Positions 44,158-53,060 of a stretch of 64,000 nucleotides of DNA are shown here, in pieces; the first letter of the stretch is position 1; every line of letters starts with the position of its first letter. The stretch lies in contig NZ_JBHTJI010000022.1 of the NCBI RefSeq assembly GCF_042675665.1, positions 193,131-257,130 on the forward strand. The letters are read 5' to 3'. The position numbers were made by a program, and so were the translations under genes. Source of the stretch: Mariniflexile jejuense. Its GTDB lineage: Bacteria; Bacteroidota; Bacteroidia; Flavobacteriales; Flavobacteriaceae. The notes beneath the pieces are model-generated. The model was not told the origin of the DNA. It made no database searches and worked only from the letters and a program-made list of their open reading frames with translations.

Positions 44158-46482
44158 TTAAGCACTAATAGAATTTAACGTTTGCAACTGTTTATTTTTT
44201 ATTAATACTGCTTTATTGTTGACTAGAATTTCTAAATCGTCACCACTTTCTAGCAAGAAAATAGTTTTATTATTACTAACAGTAACTTTTAAAATTCTAT
44301 TTCTAAAATTCACTTTAAATGAATATCCTTGCCATTCTTTAGGAATTTTTGGTGTAAATGATAAGGTGTTATTTTTAATTCGCATACCACCAAAACCTTC
44401 AACAATACTCATCCAAGTTCCAGCCATGGAGGTTATGTGCAACCCTTCATGCACTTCGTGGTTATAATCGTCTAAATCCAACCTTGATGTTCGTAAATAA
44501 AATGCATAAGCTTGTTCCATTTTATCTAATTTGGCAGCTTGGATACTATGAATACATGGCGACAACGAACTTTCGTGAACTGTAAAAGGCTCGTAAAAAT
44601 TAAAATGACGTTCTAATTCTTGAGTTGTAAAAGCATCTTCAAACAAATAAAATCCTTGTAAGGTATCGGCTTGTTTAATGTATGGCGAACGCAAAATCCT
44701 GTCCCAACTCCATTTTTGATTGATAGGGCGTTGCGCGTTATCTAGTTCTGAAACCGTTACTAATTCTTTATCTAAAAATCCGTCTTGCTGAAGAAATACC
44801 TTGTGTGTTTCAGAATACGGGAAATACATAGCATCTGCAACTGTTTTCCAAGTATTCATCTCTGCTTTTGAAAGCTTTACTTTATTCATAATTCTAGTAT
44901 AATCGGAAGCGTATTCACTTTCAATTTTTTGAATATTTTCCAAAGTATAATTGATGCACCACTGTGCTAAATAGTTGGTATAAAAATTATTATTTACGTT
45001 GTTTTCATATTCATTTGGACCTGTAACTCCTAAAATTACATACTTATTTTTATCCTTTGAAAACGTAGCACGTTGTTGCCAAAAACGGGCAATGCCAATA
45101 AGCACTTCCAACCCTTTTTCTGGTATATATGAATAATCATTTGTGTAACGGTAGTAGTTATAAATAGCAAAAGCGATGGCGCCATTTCGGTGTATTTCTT
45201 CAAAGGTAATTTCCCATTCGTTGTGACACTCTTCACCATTCATGGTTACCATAGGGTATAATGCAGCTCCATTTTTAAATCCTAAATTCTTTTCGGCATT
45301 CTCAATAGCTTTTTCTAAATGATTATAGCGGTATTCCAAAAGGCTTTTTGCAACCTGTTGATCTTTAGTAGCCATATAAAATGGTATACAATAGGCTTCG
45401 GTATCCCAATAGGTGCTTCCTCCATATTTTTCGCCAGTAAACCCTTTTGGACCAATGTTAAGTCTTGAATCTTTACCTAAATAAGTTTGATTTAATTGGA
45501 AAATATTAAAACGAATACCTTGTTGTGCTTTTACATCACCTTCAATAGTAATATCTGCCATTTCCCAAATGCTTGCCCAAGCTTGCTTTTGGTTTTCTAA
45601 CAAACCACTAAAACCTAAACTAATAGCTTTTTTAAGCACTTCTTTAGCTGCAGGAACAAGTTTGGTTTTGTCATGGTTTCTATCAACAGTGTAACCACCA
45701 AATTTTTGAATGATATAAACATCATTTTTCTTTATTTGATGCTCGTAACTAAATGATACAAATTGCTTATCTGTATTTACTTTTGGCTGAATAGATACTG
45801 GTTTTCCATTTACAAATACTTCAGATTCCATAAATGTACAGGTATGAAAATCTGTTTTCATGGTTTTAGCTTGAATAAATGCTTGATTGTTTTCTTGAGA
45901 AACACTTAAAGTATCCCAAAATTTATCATCCCAATTGGTATCTTTATTTGTAATACCACTATCTAAATATGGTTGAAATGTAATGGTTGCATCTCCATTT
46001 ACTGGTTTAATAACGTATTGAATTGCACCAACCTCATCTAGATCTAAACTTAAAAAACGTTTGGTTTCTACTTCAATTTGTATGTTATTTTGAAGTGTAG
46101 CTTTAAAACTTCTAGATAACCAACCTGCTTTCATATTAAGTTCGCGCCTAAAATTTTCTACTTTTTTACAGGTGAATAAATCGAGTTGTTCACCATTTAT
46201 TTCAATGTTAATTCCTATCCAATTAGGTGCATTTAATACTTTGGCGAAATACTCTGGGTAGCCATTTTTCCACCAACCCACGCGGGTTTTATCGGGGTAA
46301 TACACACCAGCAATATAACTGCCTTGAAATGTTTTACCCGAATAGTGTTCTTCAAAATTGGCGCGTTGCCCCATAGCACCATTACCAATACTGAATAAAC
46401 TTTCTGAAGATTCTACACGATTGGTGTTAAAACCTTCTTCTATGATTGACCAACTATCTGGTTTTATATAATTTTGATTCAT
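44158..46482 (-). CDS. GH65 maltose phosphorylase-type enzyme
   Basis: This 774-residue protein has no signal peptide. It shows the (alpha/alpha)6-barrel family motifs FHTCTFMESEVF (N-terminal domain), TYWDTEAYCIPFYM, and the catalytic region GEECHNEWEITFEEIHRNG around residues 417-434 with the general acid Glu. It would split maltose with phosphate to glucose and beta-glucose-1-phosphate in the cytoplasm. The beta-phosphoglucomutase gene directly upstream supports this. Trehalose or kojibiose phosphorylase activity is possible within GH65, but the starch context favours maltose. Confidence 0.88.
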   Translation of the reverse strand: MNQNYIKPDSWSIIEEGFNTNRVESSESLFSIGNGAMGQRANFEEHYSGKTFQGSYIAGVYYPDKTRVGWWKNGYPEYFAKVLNAPNWIGINIEINGEQLDLFTCKKVENFRRELNMKAGWLSRSFKATLQNNIQIEVETKRFLSLDLDEVGAIQYVIKPVNGDATITFQPYLDSGITNKDTNWDDKFWDTLSVSQENNQAFIQAKTMKTDFHTCTFMESEVFVNGKPVSIQPKVNTDKQFVSFSYEHQIKKNDVYIIQKFGGYTVDRNHDKTKLVPAAKEVLKKAISLGFSGLLENQKQAWASIWEMADITIEGDVKAQQGIRFNIFQLNQTYLGKDSRLNIGPKGFTGEKYGGSTYWDTEAYCIPFYMATKDQQVAKSLLEYRYNHLEKAIENAEKNLGFKNGAALYPMVTMNGEECHNEWEITFEEIHRNGAIAFAIYNYYRYTNDYSYIPEKGLEVLIGIARFWQQRATFSKDKNKYVILGVTGPNEYENNVNNNFYTNYLAQWCINYTLENIQKIESEYASDYTRIMNKVKLSKAEMNTWKTVADAMYFPYSETHKVFLQQDGFLDKELVTVSELDNAQRPINQKWSWDRILRSPYIKQADTLQGFYLFEDAFTTQELERHFNFYEPFTVHESSLSPCIHSIQAAKLDKMEQAYAFYLRTSRLDLDDYNHEVHEGLHITSMAGTWMSIVEGFGGMRIKNNTLSFTPKIPKEWQGYSFKVNFRNRILKVTVSNNKTIFLLESGDDLEILVNNKAVLIKNKQLQTLNSISA

Positions 46483-46554
46483 GTTTTTTTAGATATGAGA
46501 AAATAGATAATGGAAAATAGATTGTAGTTTTGAACTAAAAATCCACATTCTTTT

Positions 46555-47235
46555 CTATAATCGTTGTTCTTGTTTCTCTGTTCTATTAATTAATTCTTGT
46601 AAAAAGTTGGAACCAATTTCTGTAAAACTGTTAAAAATATAATCGGCTTCACTTAGGGTTTCTTTATCCCCTATTCCAACTGAAATCATGTTTGCACGTT
46701 TTGCCGCTTCTATACCAGCAATGGCATCTTCAAAAACAACACATTGTTTTGGCGGTAGTTTAAGTTTTTGTGCTCCTATAAGAAATACTTCTGGATCTGG
46801 TTTAGCTTTTGATACACTATTACCATCAACAATACCTTTAAACCTACTAAAAAGCCCTACTTGTTTTAAAATTAAAGGTGCATTTTTACTAGCCGAACCT
46901 AATACATACTGAATACCTAAAGCGTCTAACGTATCAAGAAATGCTTCAACGCCAGGTAAAATCTCATCAGCTCCCATTTTTGTAATGTAGGTAAGATAAT
47001 GCTCATTTTTACTAATTAGAATACTTTGCTTCTCTGCTTCAGAAAGTTGCACCTTTCCTATCTCTAATAAAATTTCTAGTGATCGAACTCTGCTTACGCC
47101 TTTTAGTAGTTCGTTGTGTGCTTCGGTAAATTCAAACCCCAAATCATCTGCTAAACGTTTCCAAGCTAAAAAATGATATTTTGCGGTATCTACAATAACA
47201 CCGTCTAAATCGAATATAATTCCTATTGTATTCAT
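46555..47235 (-). CDS. pgmB: Beta-phosphoglucomutase
   Basis: This 226-residue HAD protein has motif I GIIFDLDGVIVDTAKYHFLA with the nucleophile Asp and acid/base Asp, cap domain LLKGVSRVRSLEILLEIG (substrate-binding Arg), and motif III/IV SKAKPDPEVF and CVVFEDAIAGIEAAKRAN. It converts beta-glucose-1-phosphate to glucose-6-phosphate. It lies between the MFS transporter and GH65 phosphorylase, whose product it uses. Confidence 0.92.
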   Translation of the reverse strand: MNTIGIIFDLDGVIVDTAKYHFLAWKRLADDLGFEFTEAHNELLKGVSRVRSLEILLEIGKVQLSEAEKQSILISKNEHYLTYITKMGADEILPGVEAFLDTLDALGIQYVLGSASKNAPLILKQVGLFSRFKGIVDGNSVSKAKPDPEVFLIGAQKLKLPPKQCVVFEDAIAGIEAAKRANMISVGIGDKETLSEADYIFNSFTEIGSNFLQELINRTEKQEQRL

Positions 47236-47238
47236 TAC

Positions 47239-48606
47239 TTATGATTGATATGAAATTGCCGACTTATTAGTAATTAAAAAATTACATAGTCCTGCAATTA
47301 TTAAACTTCCACCCGCTACAAGCATGGCATTTATGGCTTCATTTCCTATTAAACCTGAAATGTAATTTACGCCTCCAAGTGCTGCTATTATTTGTGGAAT
47401 TACTATAAACATGTTAAAAATACCCATGAACATTCCCATCTTTTTTGGGTCTACAGAACTTGATAACATGGCATAAGGCATTGATAAAATACTACCCCAA
47501 GCCAATCCTACTAAAGCAAAACAATACTTTAAATTTTCTGGACTATTTATGTAATACATACCAATAAATCCAATACCACCAAGAATTAGTGATGCCATGT
47601 GAACATACTTTCTATTAATATTTCTTTTAGATGTATAAAGTGTTAATAATAAAGCAAATGCCATTGAAGACAACCCATAAACACCCATTGCAGAACCTAC
47701 CAAATTTGATGCTTTTTGAAAAGACGTATTAGCAACATCGAATGCTTCTTTTTGCGAACTAACACTCATGTTATAATTCGCTTCAATTGGTGCTGGTGCA
47801 TTAAAAACATGCTCTGTTAATGCTGGATTAGCCAAACTCCACATTGTGAAAAAGGCAAACCAAGAGAAAAATTGGATAACGCCTAACTTTTTCATGGTAG
47901 CTGGCATATTTCCTATATTGTTTACAATATCTGAAATGAATTGGTTTTTCTTTTGCTTTTCTTCTTGAAACGCTTCCATATCTTCTGGCGGATATTCAGA
48001 AGTTGTGAAAATTGTGTACAAAATACTTAGAAGAAATACAAATGCTCCTATACCGAATGCAACTTTAACAGACATAGGTACAACACCTTGTGGAGCAGCA
48101 TCACTCACACCTAAATTAGAAATTAACCAAGGTAAATTACTCGCAATCCAAGTGCCTATACCTATAATTAATGTTTGAACAACAAAACCATAAGACCGTT
48201 GTGATTCTGGTAATTTATCAGCAACTAATGCTCTAAAAGGTTCCATAGATATATTAATGGAAGCATCAAGTATCCATAAAAAACCTGCTGCCATCCAAAG
48301 TGCAGAAGAGTGTGGTACAAAAAATAAGGCTATAGAGCTTAAAATGGCTCCTACTAAAAAATAAGGTCGTCGTCGTCCCAATTTAGGATGCCACGTTCTA
48401 TCACTTAAGTAACCAATTATTGGTTGCACAAGCAATCCTGTTAGTGGTGCAGCAATCCATAACAATGGAATATCATCATGAGTAGCTCCTAACGTTTGAA
48501 AAATTCGAGACATAAAGCCTCCTTGAAGTGCAAAACCAAATTGTATTCCTAGAAATCCGAAACTCATATTCCAGATTTGCCAGAAACTTAATCTACGCTT
48601 TTCCAT
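47239..48606 (-). CDS. MFS sugar transporter (SLC45-like, maltose/sucrose type)
   Basis: This 455-residue protein has 12 membrane helices. It begins SFWQIWNMSFGFLGIQFGFA, with the family loop YLSDRTWHPKLGRRRPYFLVG (RxGRR after helix 2). The group holds sucrose and maltose H+ symporters, and here the likely cargo is maltose or short maltodextrins released in the periplasm by the amylases and GH97. It is the first gene of the minus-strand degradation operon, and an inverted repeat and a -7 box lie upstream. Confidence 0.87.
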   Translation of the reverse strand: MEKRRLSFWQIWNMSFGFLGIQFGFALQGGFMSRIFQTLGATHDDIPLLWIAAPLTGLLVQPIIGYLSDRTWHPKLGRRRPYFLVGAILSSIALFFVPHSSALWMAAGFLWILDASINISMEPFRALVADKLPESQRSYGFVVQTLIIGIGTWIASNLPWLISNLGVSDAAPQGVVPMSVKVAFGIGAFVFLLSILYTIFTTSEYPPEDMEAFQEEKQKKNQFISDIVNNIGNMPATMKKLGVIQFFSWFAFFTMWSLANPALTEHVFNAPAPIEANYNMSVSSQKEAFDVANTSFQKASNLVGSAMGVYGLSSMAFALLLTLYTSKRNINRKYVHMASLILGGIGFIGMYYINSPENLKYCFALVGLAWGSILSMPYAMLSSSVDPKKMGMFMGIFNMFIVIPQIIAALGGVNYISGLIGNEAINAMLVAGGSLIIAGLCNFLITNKSAISYQS

Positions 48607-48632
48607 TAAAATAGTATATTAAATTAATACTA

Positions 48633-48658
48633 TTTTGATAAGCATATACTTATCAAAA
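48633..48658. repeat. Inverted repeat ahead of the MFS-led operon
   Basis: TTTTGATAAG (48633-48642), spacer CATATA, CTTATCAAAA (48649-48658): perfect ten-base arms, 27 bases before the MFS start codon on the minus strand. It lies in the leader between the candidate -7 box and the start. It could be an operator or an RNA hairpin. Confidence 0.5.
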
Positions 48659-48666
48659 CTTACTAG

Positions 48667-48684
48667 TGAGAAGTAAAAATATAA
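48667..48684. repeat. 18-base direct repeat, copy 1
   Basis: TGAGAAGTAAAAATATAA, identical to 50087-50104. The two copies flank the LacI-family gene, one in the leader of the MFS operon and one in the leader of susC. Confidence 0.6.
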
Positions 48685-48698
48685 GTTTTGATTTGCAG

Positions 48699-48706
48699 CA
48701 AATATA
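48699..48706 (-). promoter_or_regulatory. Candidate -7 box of the MFS-led starch/galactan operon
   Basis: Minus-strand TATATTTG, an exact TAnnTTTG match, 93 bases before the MFS start codon. It is followed on the transcript by the 18-base repeat and the inverted repeat. A CAA (TTG on the minus strand) is 15 bases beyond, so the -33 element is unclear. Confidence 0.4.
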
Positions 48707-48738
48707 TAAAAGATTTTAATGCAACCTAATAAAAATTT

Positions 48739-49812
48739 TTATTTAGTTGAGTCTCTTTCTATTAATTCGGTTTCAATTACAATTGTTTTAAAGTTCTGAT
48801 TCACATCGGTTTCCTCAATAAAATAAGCACTTTCACTGTCTTCCATTTCCAATCTATCTATTAATAAATCGGCTGCTTTTTCGCCAATTTTTTGTCCGTG
48901 TTGGCTAACAGTTGTTAAACCAGGCGTTGCATGTTTTGATAGTACACCATCTGTAAAACCTATTACTTGAATATCGTCTGGTATTTTATAACCAAGTTTT
49001 CTAGCAACCTTCATAGCTGTTACGGCATATAACTCATTAACAGCAAAAACGCCATCAATTTTATCATTTGCTTTAAAAAAAGTTTCTATTTCAGTTTCCA
49101 AAATATCTAAATGACCTTCAACATCTAAACTATCATCAATTTTTAAAATCAAATTAGCATCTGCTATTATTTTATTGTCTTGTAGAGCTTCCAAATAACC
49201 TTGCGTTCTTAGTCTGCCAACACTTACATAATCCATAGTGGTTATTAACCCAATTTTTTTACAGCCTGTTGAAATTAATTTATTTACTGCCTTTATAGAA
49301 CCTTTATAATCATCAACTATAACCTTATCACATTCAACTTCATTCACTACTCTATCAAAAAGAACAATTGGCATACCTTGATTTATGGTAGCGTTAAAGT
49401 GATGATAATCTTGTTTTAGTAATGTTTCTTTAGAAATAGATAAAATAAAACCATCAATACTACCATTAGCTAGCATTTCCATATTGATAATTTCTTTTGT
49501 GAACGATTCATTTGATAAACCTACAATTACGTTATAGCCACGTTTATTGGCAACCAATTCAATACCTCGAATAACAGTTGAAAAAAAATGATGGACTATT
49601 TCTGGTATAATAATGCCAATAGTTTTTGTTTTTCTGTTTTTTAAGCTTAAAGCAATATTATTAGGTTTATAGTTATATAATTTTGCAAATGCTTGAATTT
49701 TTTGCGTGGTATCTTCACTTATTTCTTTACTGCCACTTAAGGCTTTGGATACAGTTGAAATAGAAACATCTAATTCTTTGGCTATTTGTTTTAAGGTTAT
49801 TTTTCGTTTCAT
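48739..49812 (-). CDS. LacI family transcriptional regulator
   Basis: This 357-residue protein has an N-terminal LacI HTH (ITLKQIAKELDVSISTVSKA) with hinge helix (PNNIALSLKNRKTKTIGII) and a periplasmic-binding-protein-like effector domain (about 60-345). It lies between the outward-reading susC operon and the degradation operon, and palindromes fitting LacI operators are next to susC. It most likely senses maltose-like or glucose-phosphate ligands and controls both arms of the locus; the ligand is inferred. Bacteroides thetaiotaomicron uses SusR instead, so regulator type differs. Confidence 0.92.
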   Translation of the reverse strand: MKRKITLKQIAKELDVSISTVSKALSGSKEISEDTTQKIQAFAKLYNYKPNNIALSLKNRKTKTIGIIIPEIVHHFFSTVIRGIELVANKRGYNVIVGLSNESFTKEIINMEMLANGSIDGFILSISKETLLKQDYHHFNATINQGMPIVLFDRVVNEVECDKVIVDDYKGSIKAVNKLISTGCKKIGLITTMDYVSVGRLRTQGYLEALQDNKIIADANLILKIDDSLDVEGHLDILETEIETFFKANDKIDGVFAVNELYAVTAMKVARKLGYKIPDDIQVIGFTDGVLSKHATPGLTTVSQHGQKIGEKAADLLIDRLEMEDSESAYFIEETDVNQNFKTIVIETELIERDSTK

Positions 49813-49941
49813 TTTTATTAATAATTCTAAGCGGGAAAGTTTCTAAATATAAGCATCTTTGTAATATAACGATTTAAAACTTAAATCTTCTTGAAAAATC
49901 ACCTGAATAAAACTTCTGTTTTTTGAGACTAAAAAAATCTC

Positions 49942-49953
49942 AAACGTTTTCGT
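49942..49953. promoter_or_regulatory. Secondary LacI-type operator half-site
   Basis: AAACGTTTTCGT. Its right half (TTTTCGT after the central CG) is identical to that of the perfect palindrome at 50014-50029; its left half is only partly conserved. It is 130 bases upstream of the LacI-family gene start, on the LacI/susC intergenic stretch (49813-50137). Confidence 0.45.
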
Positions 49954-50013
49954 AAAATTCAATTATTTTAATAATTTGACAAAATTACCCAGTTATAATA
50001 AAAAGTTGTCAAC

Positions 50014-50029
50014 ACGAAAACGTTTTCGT
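50014..50029. promoter_or_regulatory. Perfect 16-base LacI-type operator upstream of susC
   Basis: ACGAAAACGTTTTCGT, a perfect palindrome with a central CG, the hallmark of LacI-family sites. It is 108 bases before the susC ATG. It lies next to a minus-strand -7 box (TAATTTTG, 49980-49987) that could drive the LacI gene, so autoregulation is possible. Confidence 0.7.
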
Positions 50030-50086
50030 TGCGTATTTCGCAATACACAATTATTTCTTTACACAATTTTTACATAATTTTAACAT

Positions 50087-50104
50087 TGAGAAGTAAAAAT
50101 ATAA
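50087..50104. repeat. 18-base direct repeat, copy 2
   Basis: TGAGAAGTAAAAATATAA, identical to 48667-48684, ending 33 bases before the susC start codon. Confidence 0.6.
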
Positions 50105-50137
50105 CCAAACTAAATTAACACATTTTAACAAATTTAT

Positions 50138-53050
50138 ATGAAAACAACTATTACTAGTTTGCTGTTTTTATTGTTTTTTGCGCCTGCATTTATGTATGGG
50201 CAAAATACTGTAAAAGGAACAGTAACAGAACAGTCAACTTCTATTCCGCTACCTGGAGTAAATGTCGTTATAAAAGGCTCTACTACAGGAACAGCAACAG
50301 ATTTTGATGGAAATTATCAAATTAATGCAAAAAAAGGCGACATTATAGTATTTTCTTATGTTGGCTACCAAGCTCAAGAAATTACTTATAATGGGCAAGC
50401 TTCTTTAAATGTTCAATTAAAAGAAGATGCAGCACAACTAAATGAAATTGTTGTAATTGGCTATGGTACTACTACCAAAAAAGATGCTACTGGTTCTGTT
50501 GAATCAATCACAGCTAAAGAATTTACAAAAGGTAACATTGTTACACCAGAAAATTTATTAAGCGGTCGTGTTGCTGGTGTAAGTATTAATACTAGTGGTT
50601 CGCCAGGTTCTGGTTCAGAAATCAGAATTAGAGGCGGTTCTTCTATTAATGCCTCAAACAACCCACTTATCATTATAGACGGATTACCAATTGATAATAA
50701 TGGTGTAAATGGTTCAAATGGTGTATTAGCTGCAATTAACCCTAATGATATTGATTCATTCTCTGTATTAAAAGATGCATCTGCTACTGCTATTTATGGT
50801 TCTAGAGCATCAAATGGTGTAATTATTATTGTAACTAAAAAAGGTAAAGCTACGTTTAGTGCTACCTATGATGCCCAATACAGCTTTGGAGAACTAACCG
50901 ATAGAGTTGGTGTGTTTTCTGGAGATGAGTTTAGACAATTAATAGCATCGCAACCTGTTAACGGATCTACTTTAAATGAAAGTTTATTAGGTACAGCAAG
51001 TACTAATTGGCAAGATGAAATTTTTAGAAACACCGTTTCTTCACAACACAATGTATCGTTACAAGGATCATTATTTAAAGTACTTCCTGCGCGTTTTTCG
51101 TTTGGAACTACAGATCAAGAAGGTGCTTTAGTAACTTCAGAATTTAATCGTAGAACTTTAGGTTTAGCTTTAAACCCTAGTATGCTTGACGATCATTTAA
51201 AAATTAACTTAAATGCTAATTTTGCATTTGAAGATAACCGATTTGCCGATACAGGACAAATTGGTGCTGCATTACAATATGACCCTACACAACCAGTATA
51301 CGACCCATCATCACCTTTTGATGGTTTTTACCAACACAGAAACGGGTCTTTACTTTCAAATGGTACAACAAACCCTGTTGCATCATTACTTCAAAGGTAT
51401 AATTATGGTGATGCTAACAGAAGTTATGGAAACTTAAATTTTGACTATAAATTCCATTTTTTACCAGAACTAAAAGCTGTTGTAAATATTGGTTATGATG
51501 AAACATCTTCTACATCAATAGATTATACATCAACTGCTATAGCTACAAATGATCCTGTAAAAGGATTCTCTTCTTTTGGAACTCAAAAAAGAACAAACAA
51601 ATCACTTGATGGTTATTTAAACTATAGTAAAGAATTTGGTACTGTACGTACAGAACTTATGACAGGTTATTCATACCAAAAATTCACTAATAATGGTGGT
51701 AATACCGGAAACCAAAGAGATACAGCAAGTTTCCCTAGTACATTTGCCGATCCTGATGTTGTTTTAATTGGCTTTTTTGGTAGAGCAAACTTAACTTTTT
51801 CAGATAAATATTTATTTACTCTTACTTATAGAAGAGATGGTACATCACGTTTCAGCGAAAATAACCGTTGGGGTAACTTCCCTGCTGCTGCTTTTGCTTG
51901 GAATATAAGCGATGAAGATTTCTTAAAAAATAACACAACCATTTCAAGTTTAAAACTAAGAGTAGGTTACGGTATTACAGGACAACAAGATATTAGCGGT
52001 AATAACGATATCTTTTTAAACAGATACAGAGGTGGCGACCAAAACTCGCAATACCAATTTGGAAACCAAGTAATTGAATCTTTAATAGCTTCTGAAATAA
52101 ATCCAGACCTTAAATGGGAAGAAACAAGCACACTTGAATTTGGTTTAGATTATGGTTTATTTAATAATAAAGTTTCAGGATCATTAAACTTCTTCCAAAA
52201 AAACTCAACCGATTTATTATTTACAGCTTCAGTTGCAGATGGTACTAACTTTTCAAACAGTATTATCCAAAACATTGGTGAATTGCAAATTCAAGGACTT
52301 GAGTTTTCATTAAATACAGAAGTAATTAAAAATGATGACTTAAATATTAACTTTAATTTTAATGCAACACTTTTAAACAGAGAAATTAAAGAATTAGCAC
52401 TAGGACAAGATGTTAGAACTGGTGGTATTGCTGGTGGTACTGGTAATAATATTCAATTATTAAGAGAAGGTGAAGCACCAAATTCATTTAGCGTATTCAA
52501 ACAACTGTATGACACATCTGGCAATCCAATTGAAGGTGCTTATGTTGATTTAAATGGTGATAATATTATTAATGATAACGACCGCTATTTAAAAGAAAAC
52601 CCAAATGCCGATGTTATTCTAGGGTTCCAATCGAACATTAATTACAAAAATTTCGATTTATCTTTTAATTTGAGAGCCAATATTGGAAACTACGCTTACA
52701 ATAACGTAAACTCATCAAGAGCACAATATGAACGTATTTTAGACAATTCAGTATTAGCTAATTTACCAACATCTGTATTAAATACGTCTTTTCAAAGAAC
52801 AGCTGATGTTATCATATCAGACATCTATTTAGAAGATGCTTCATTCTTAAAAATGGACAACATCACTTTAGGATACACATTTAACAACATTTCAAAAACA
52901 TTAAAAAGTATTCGTTTATGGGGTGGTGTTCAAAATGTATTCACCATTACAAATTATAGTGGCTTAGATCCTGAAGTATTTGGTGGTATAGACAATTTAA
53001 TTTACCCTAGACCTCGTACCATTTTAACTGGAGCTAACTTCAAATTTTAA
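50138..53050 (+). CDS. susC: SusC-type TonB-dependent outer-membrane transporter
   Basis: This 970-residue protein has a signal peptide (1-21), a CarboxypepD_reg-like domain (about 24-100: KGTVTEQSTSIPLPGVNVVI), a plug with the TonB-box-like region and SusC signature (EIVVIGYGTTTKKDATGSVE, then VLKDASATAIYGSRASNGVI), and a 22-strand barrel ending in Phe. It imports oligosaccharides as a pair with SusD. Starch or maltodextrin is the likely substrate, given the amylases around it. The gene is ten bases from susD and follows the LacI operator. Confidence 0.95.
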   Translation: MKTTITSLLFLLFFAPAFMYGQNTVKGTVTEQSTSIPLPGVNVVIKGSTTGTATDFDGNYQINAKKGDIIVFSYVGYQAQEITYNGQASLNVQLKEDAAQLNEIVVIGYGTTTKKDATGSVESITAKEFTKGNIVTPENLLSGRVAGVSINTSGSPGSGSEIRIRGGSSINASNNPLIIIDGLPIDNNGVNGSNGVLAAINPNDIDSFSVLKDASATAIYGSRASNGVIIIVTKKGKATFSATYDAQYSFGELTDRVGVFSGDEFRQLIASQPVNGSTLNESLLGTASTNWQDEIFRNTVSSQHNVSLQGSLFKVLPARFSFGTTDQEGALVTSEFNRRTLGLALNPSMLDDHLKINLNANFAFEDNRFADTGQIGAALQYDPTQPVYDPSSPFDGFYQHRNGSLLSNGTTNPVASLLQRYNYGDANRSYGNLNFDYKFHFLPELKAVVNIGYDETSSTSIDYTSTAIATNDPVKGFSSFGTQKRTNKSLDGYLNYSKEFGTVRTELMTGYSYQKFTNNGGNTGNQRDTASFPSTFADPDVVLIGFFGRANLTFSDKYLFTLTYRRDGTSRFSENNRWGNFPAAAFAWNISDEDFLKNNTTISSLKLRVGYGITGQQDISGNNDIFLNRYRGGDQNSQYQFGNQVIESLIASEINPDLKWEETSTLEFGLDYGLFNNKVSGSLNFFQKNSTDLLFTASVADGTNFSNSIIQNIGELQIQGLEFSLNTEVIKNDDLNINFNFNATLLNREIKELALGQDVRTGGIAGGTGNNIQLLREGEAPNSFSVFKQLYDTSGNPIEGAYVDLNGDNIINDNDRYLKENPNADVILGFQSNINYKNFDLSFNLRANIGNYAYNNVNSSRAQYERILDNSVLANLPTSVLNTSFQRTADVIISDIYLEDASFLKMDNITLGYTFNNISKTLKSIRLWGGVQNVFTITNYSGLDPEVFGGIDNLIYPRPRTILTGANFKF

Positions 53051-53060
53051 TAAAAAAACT

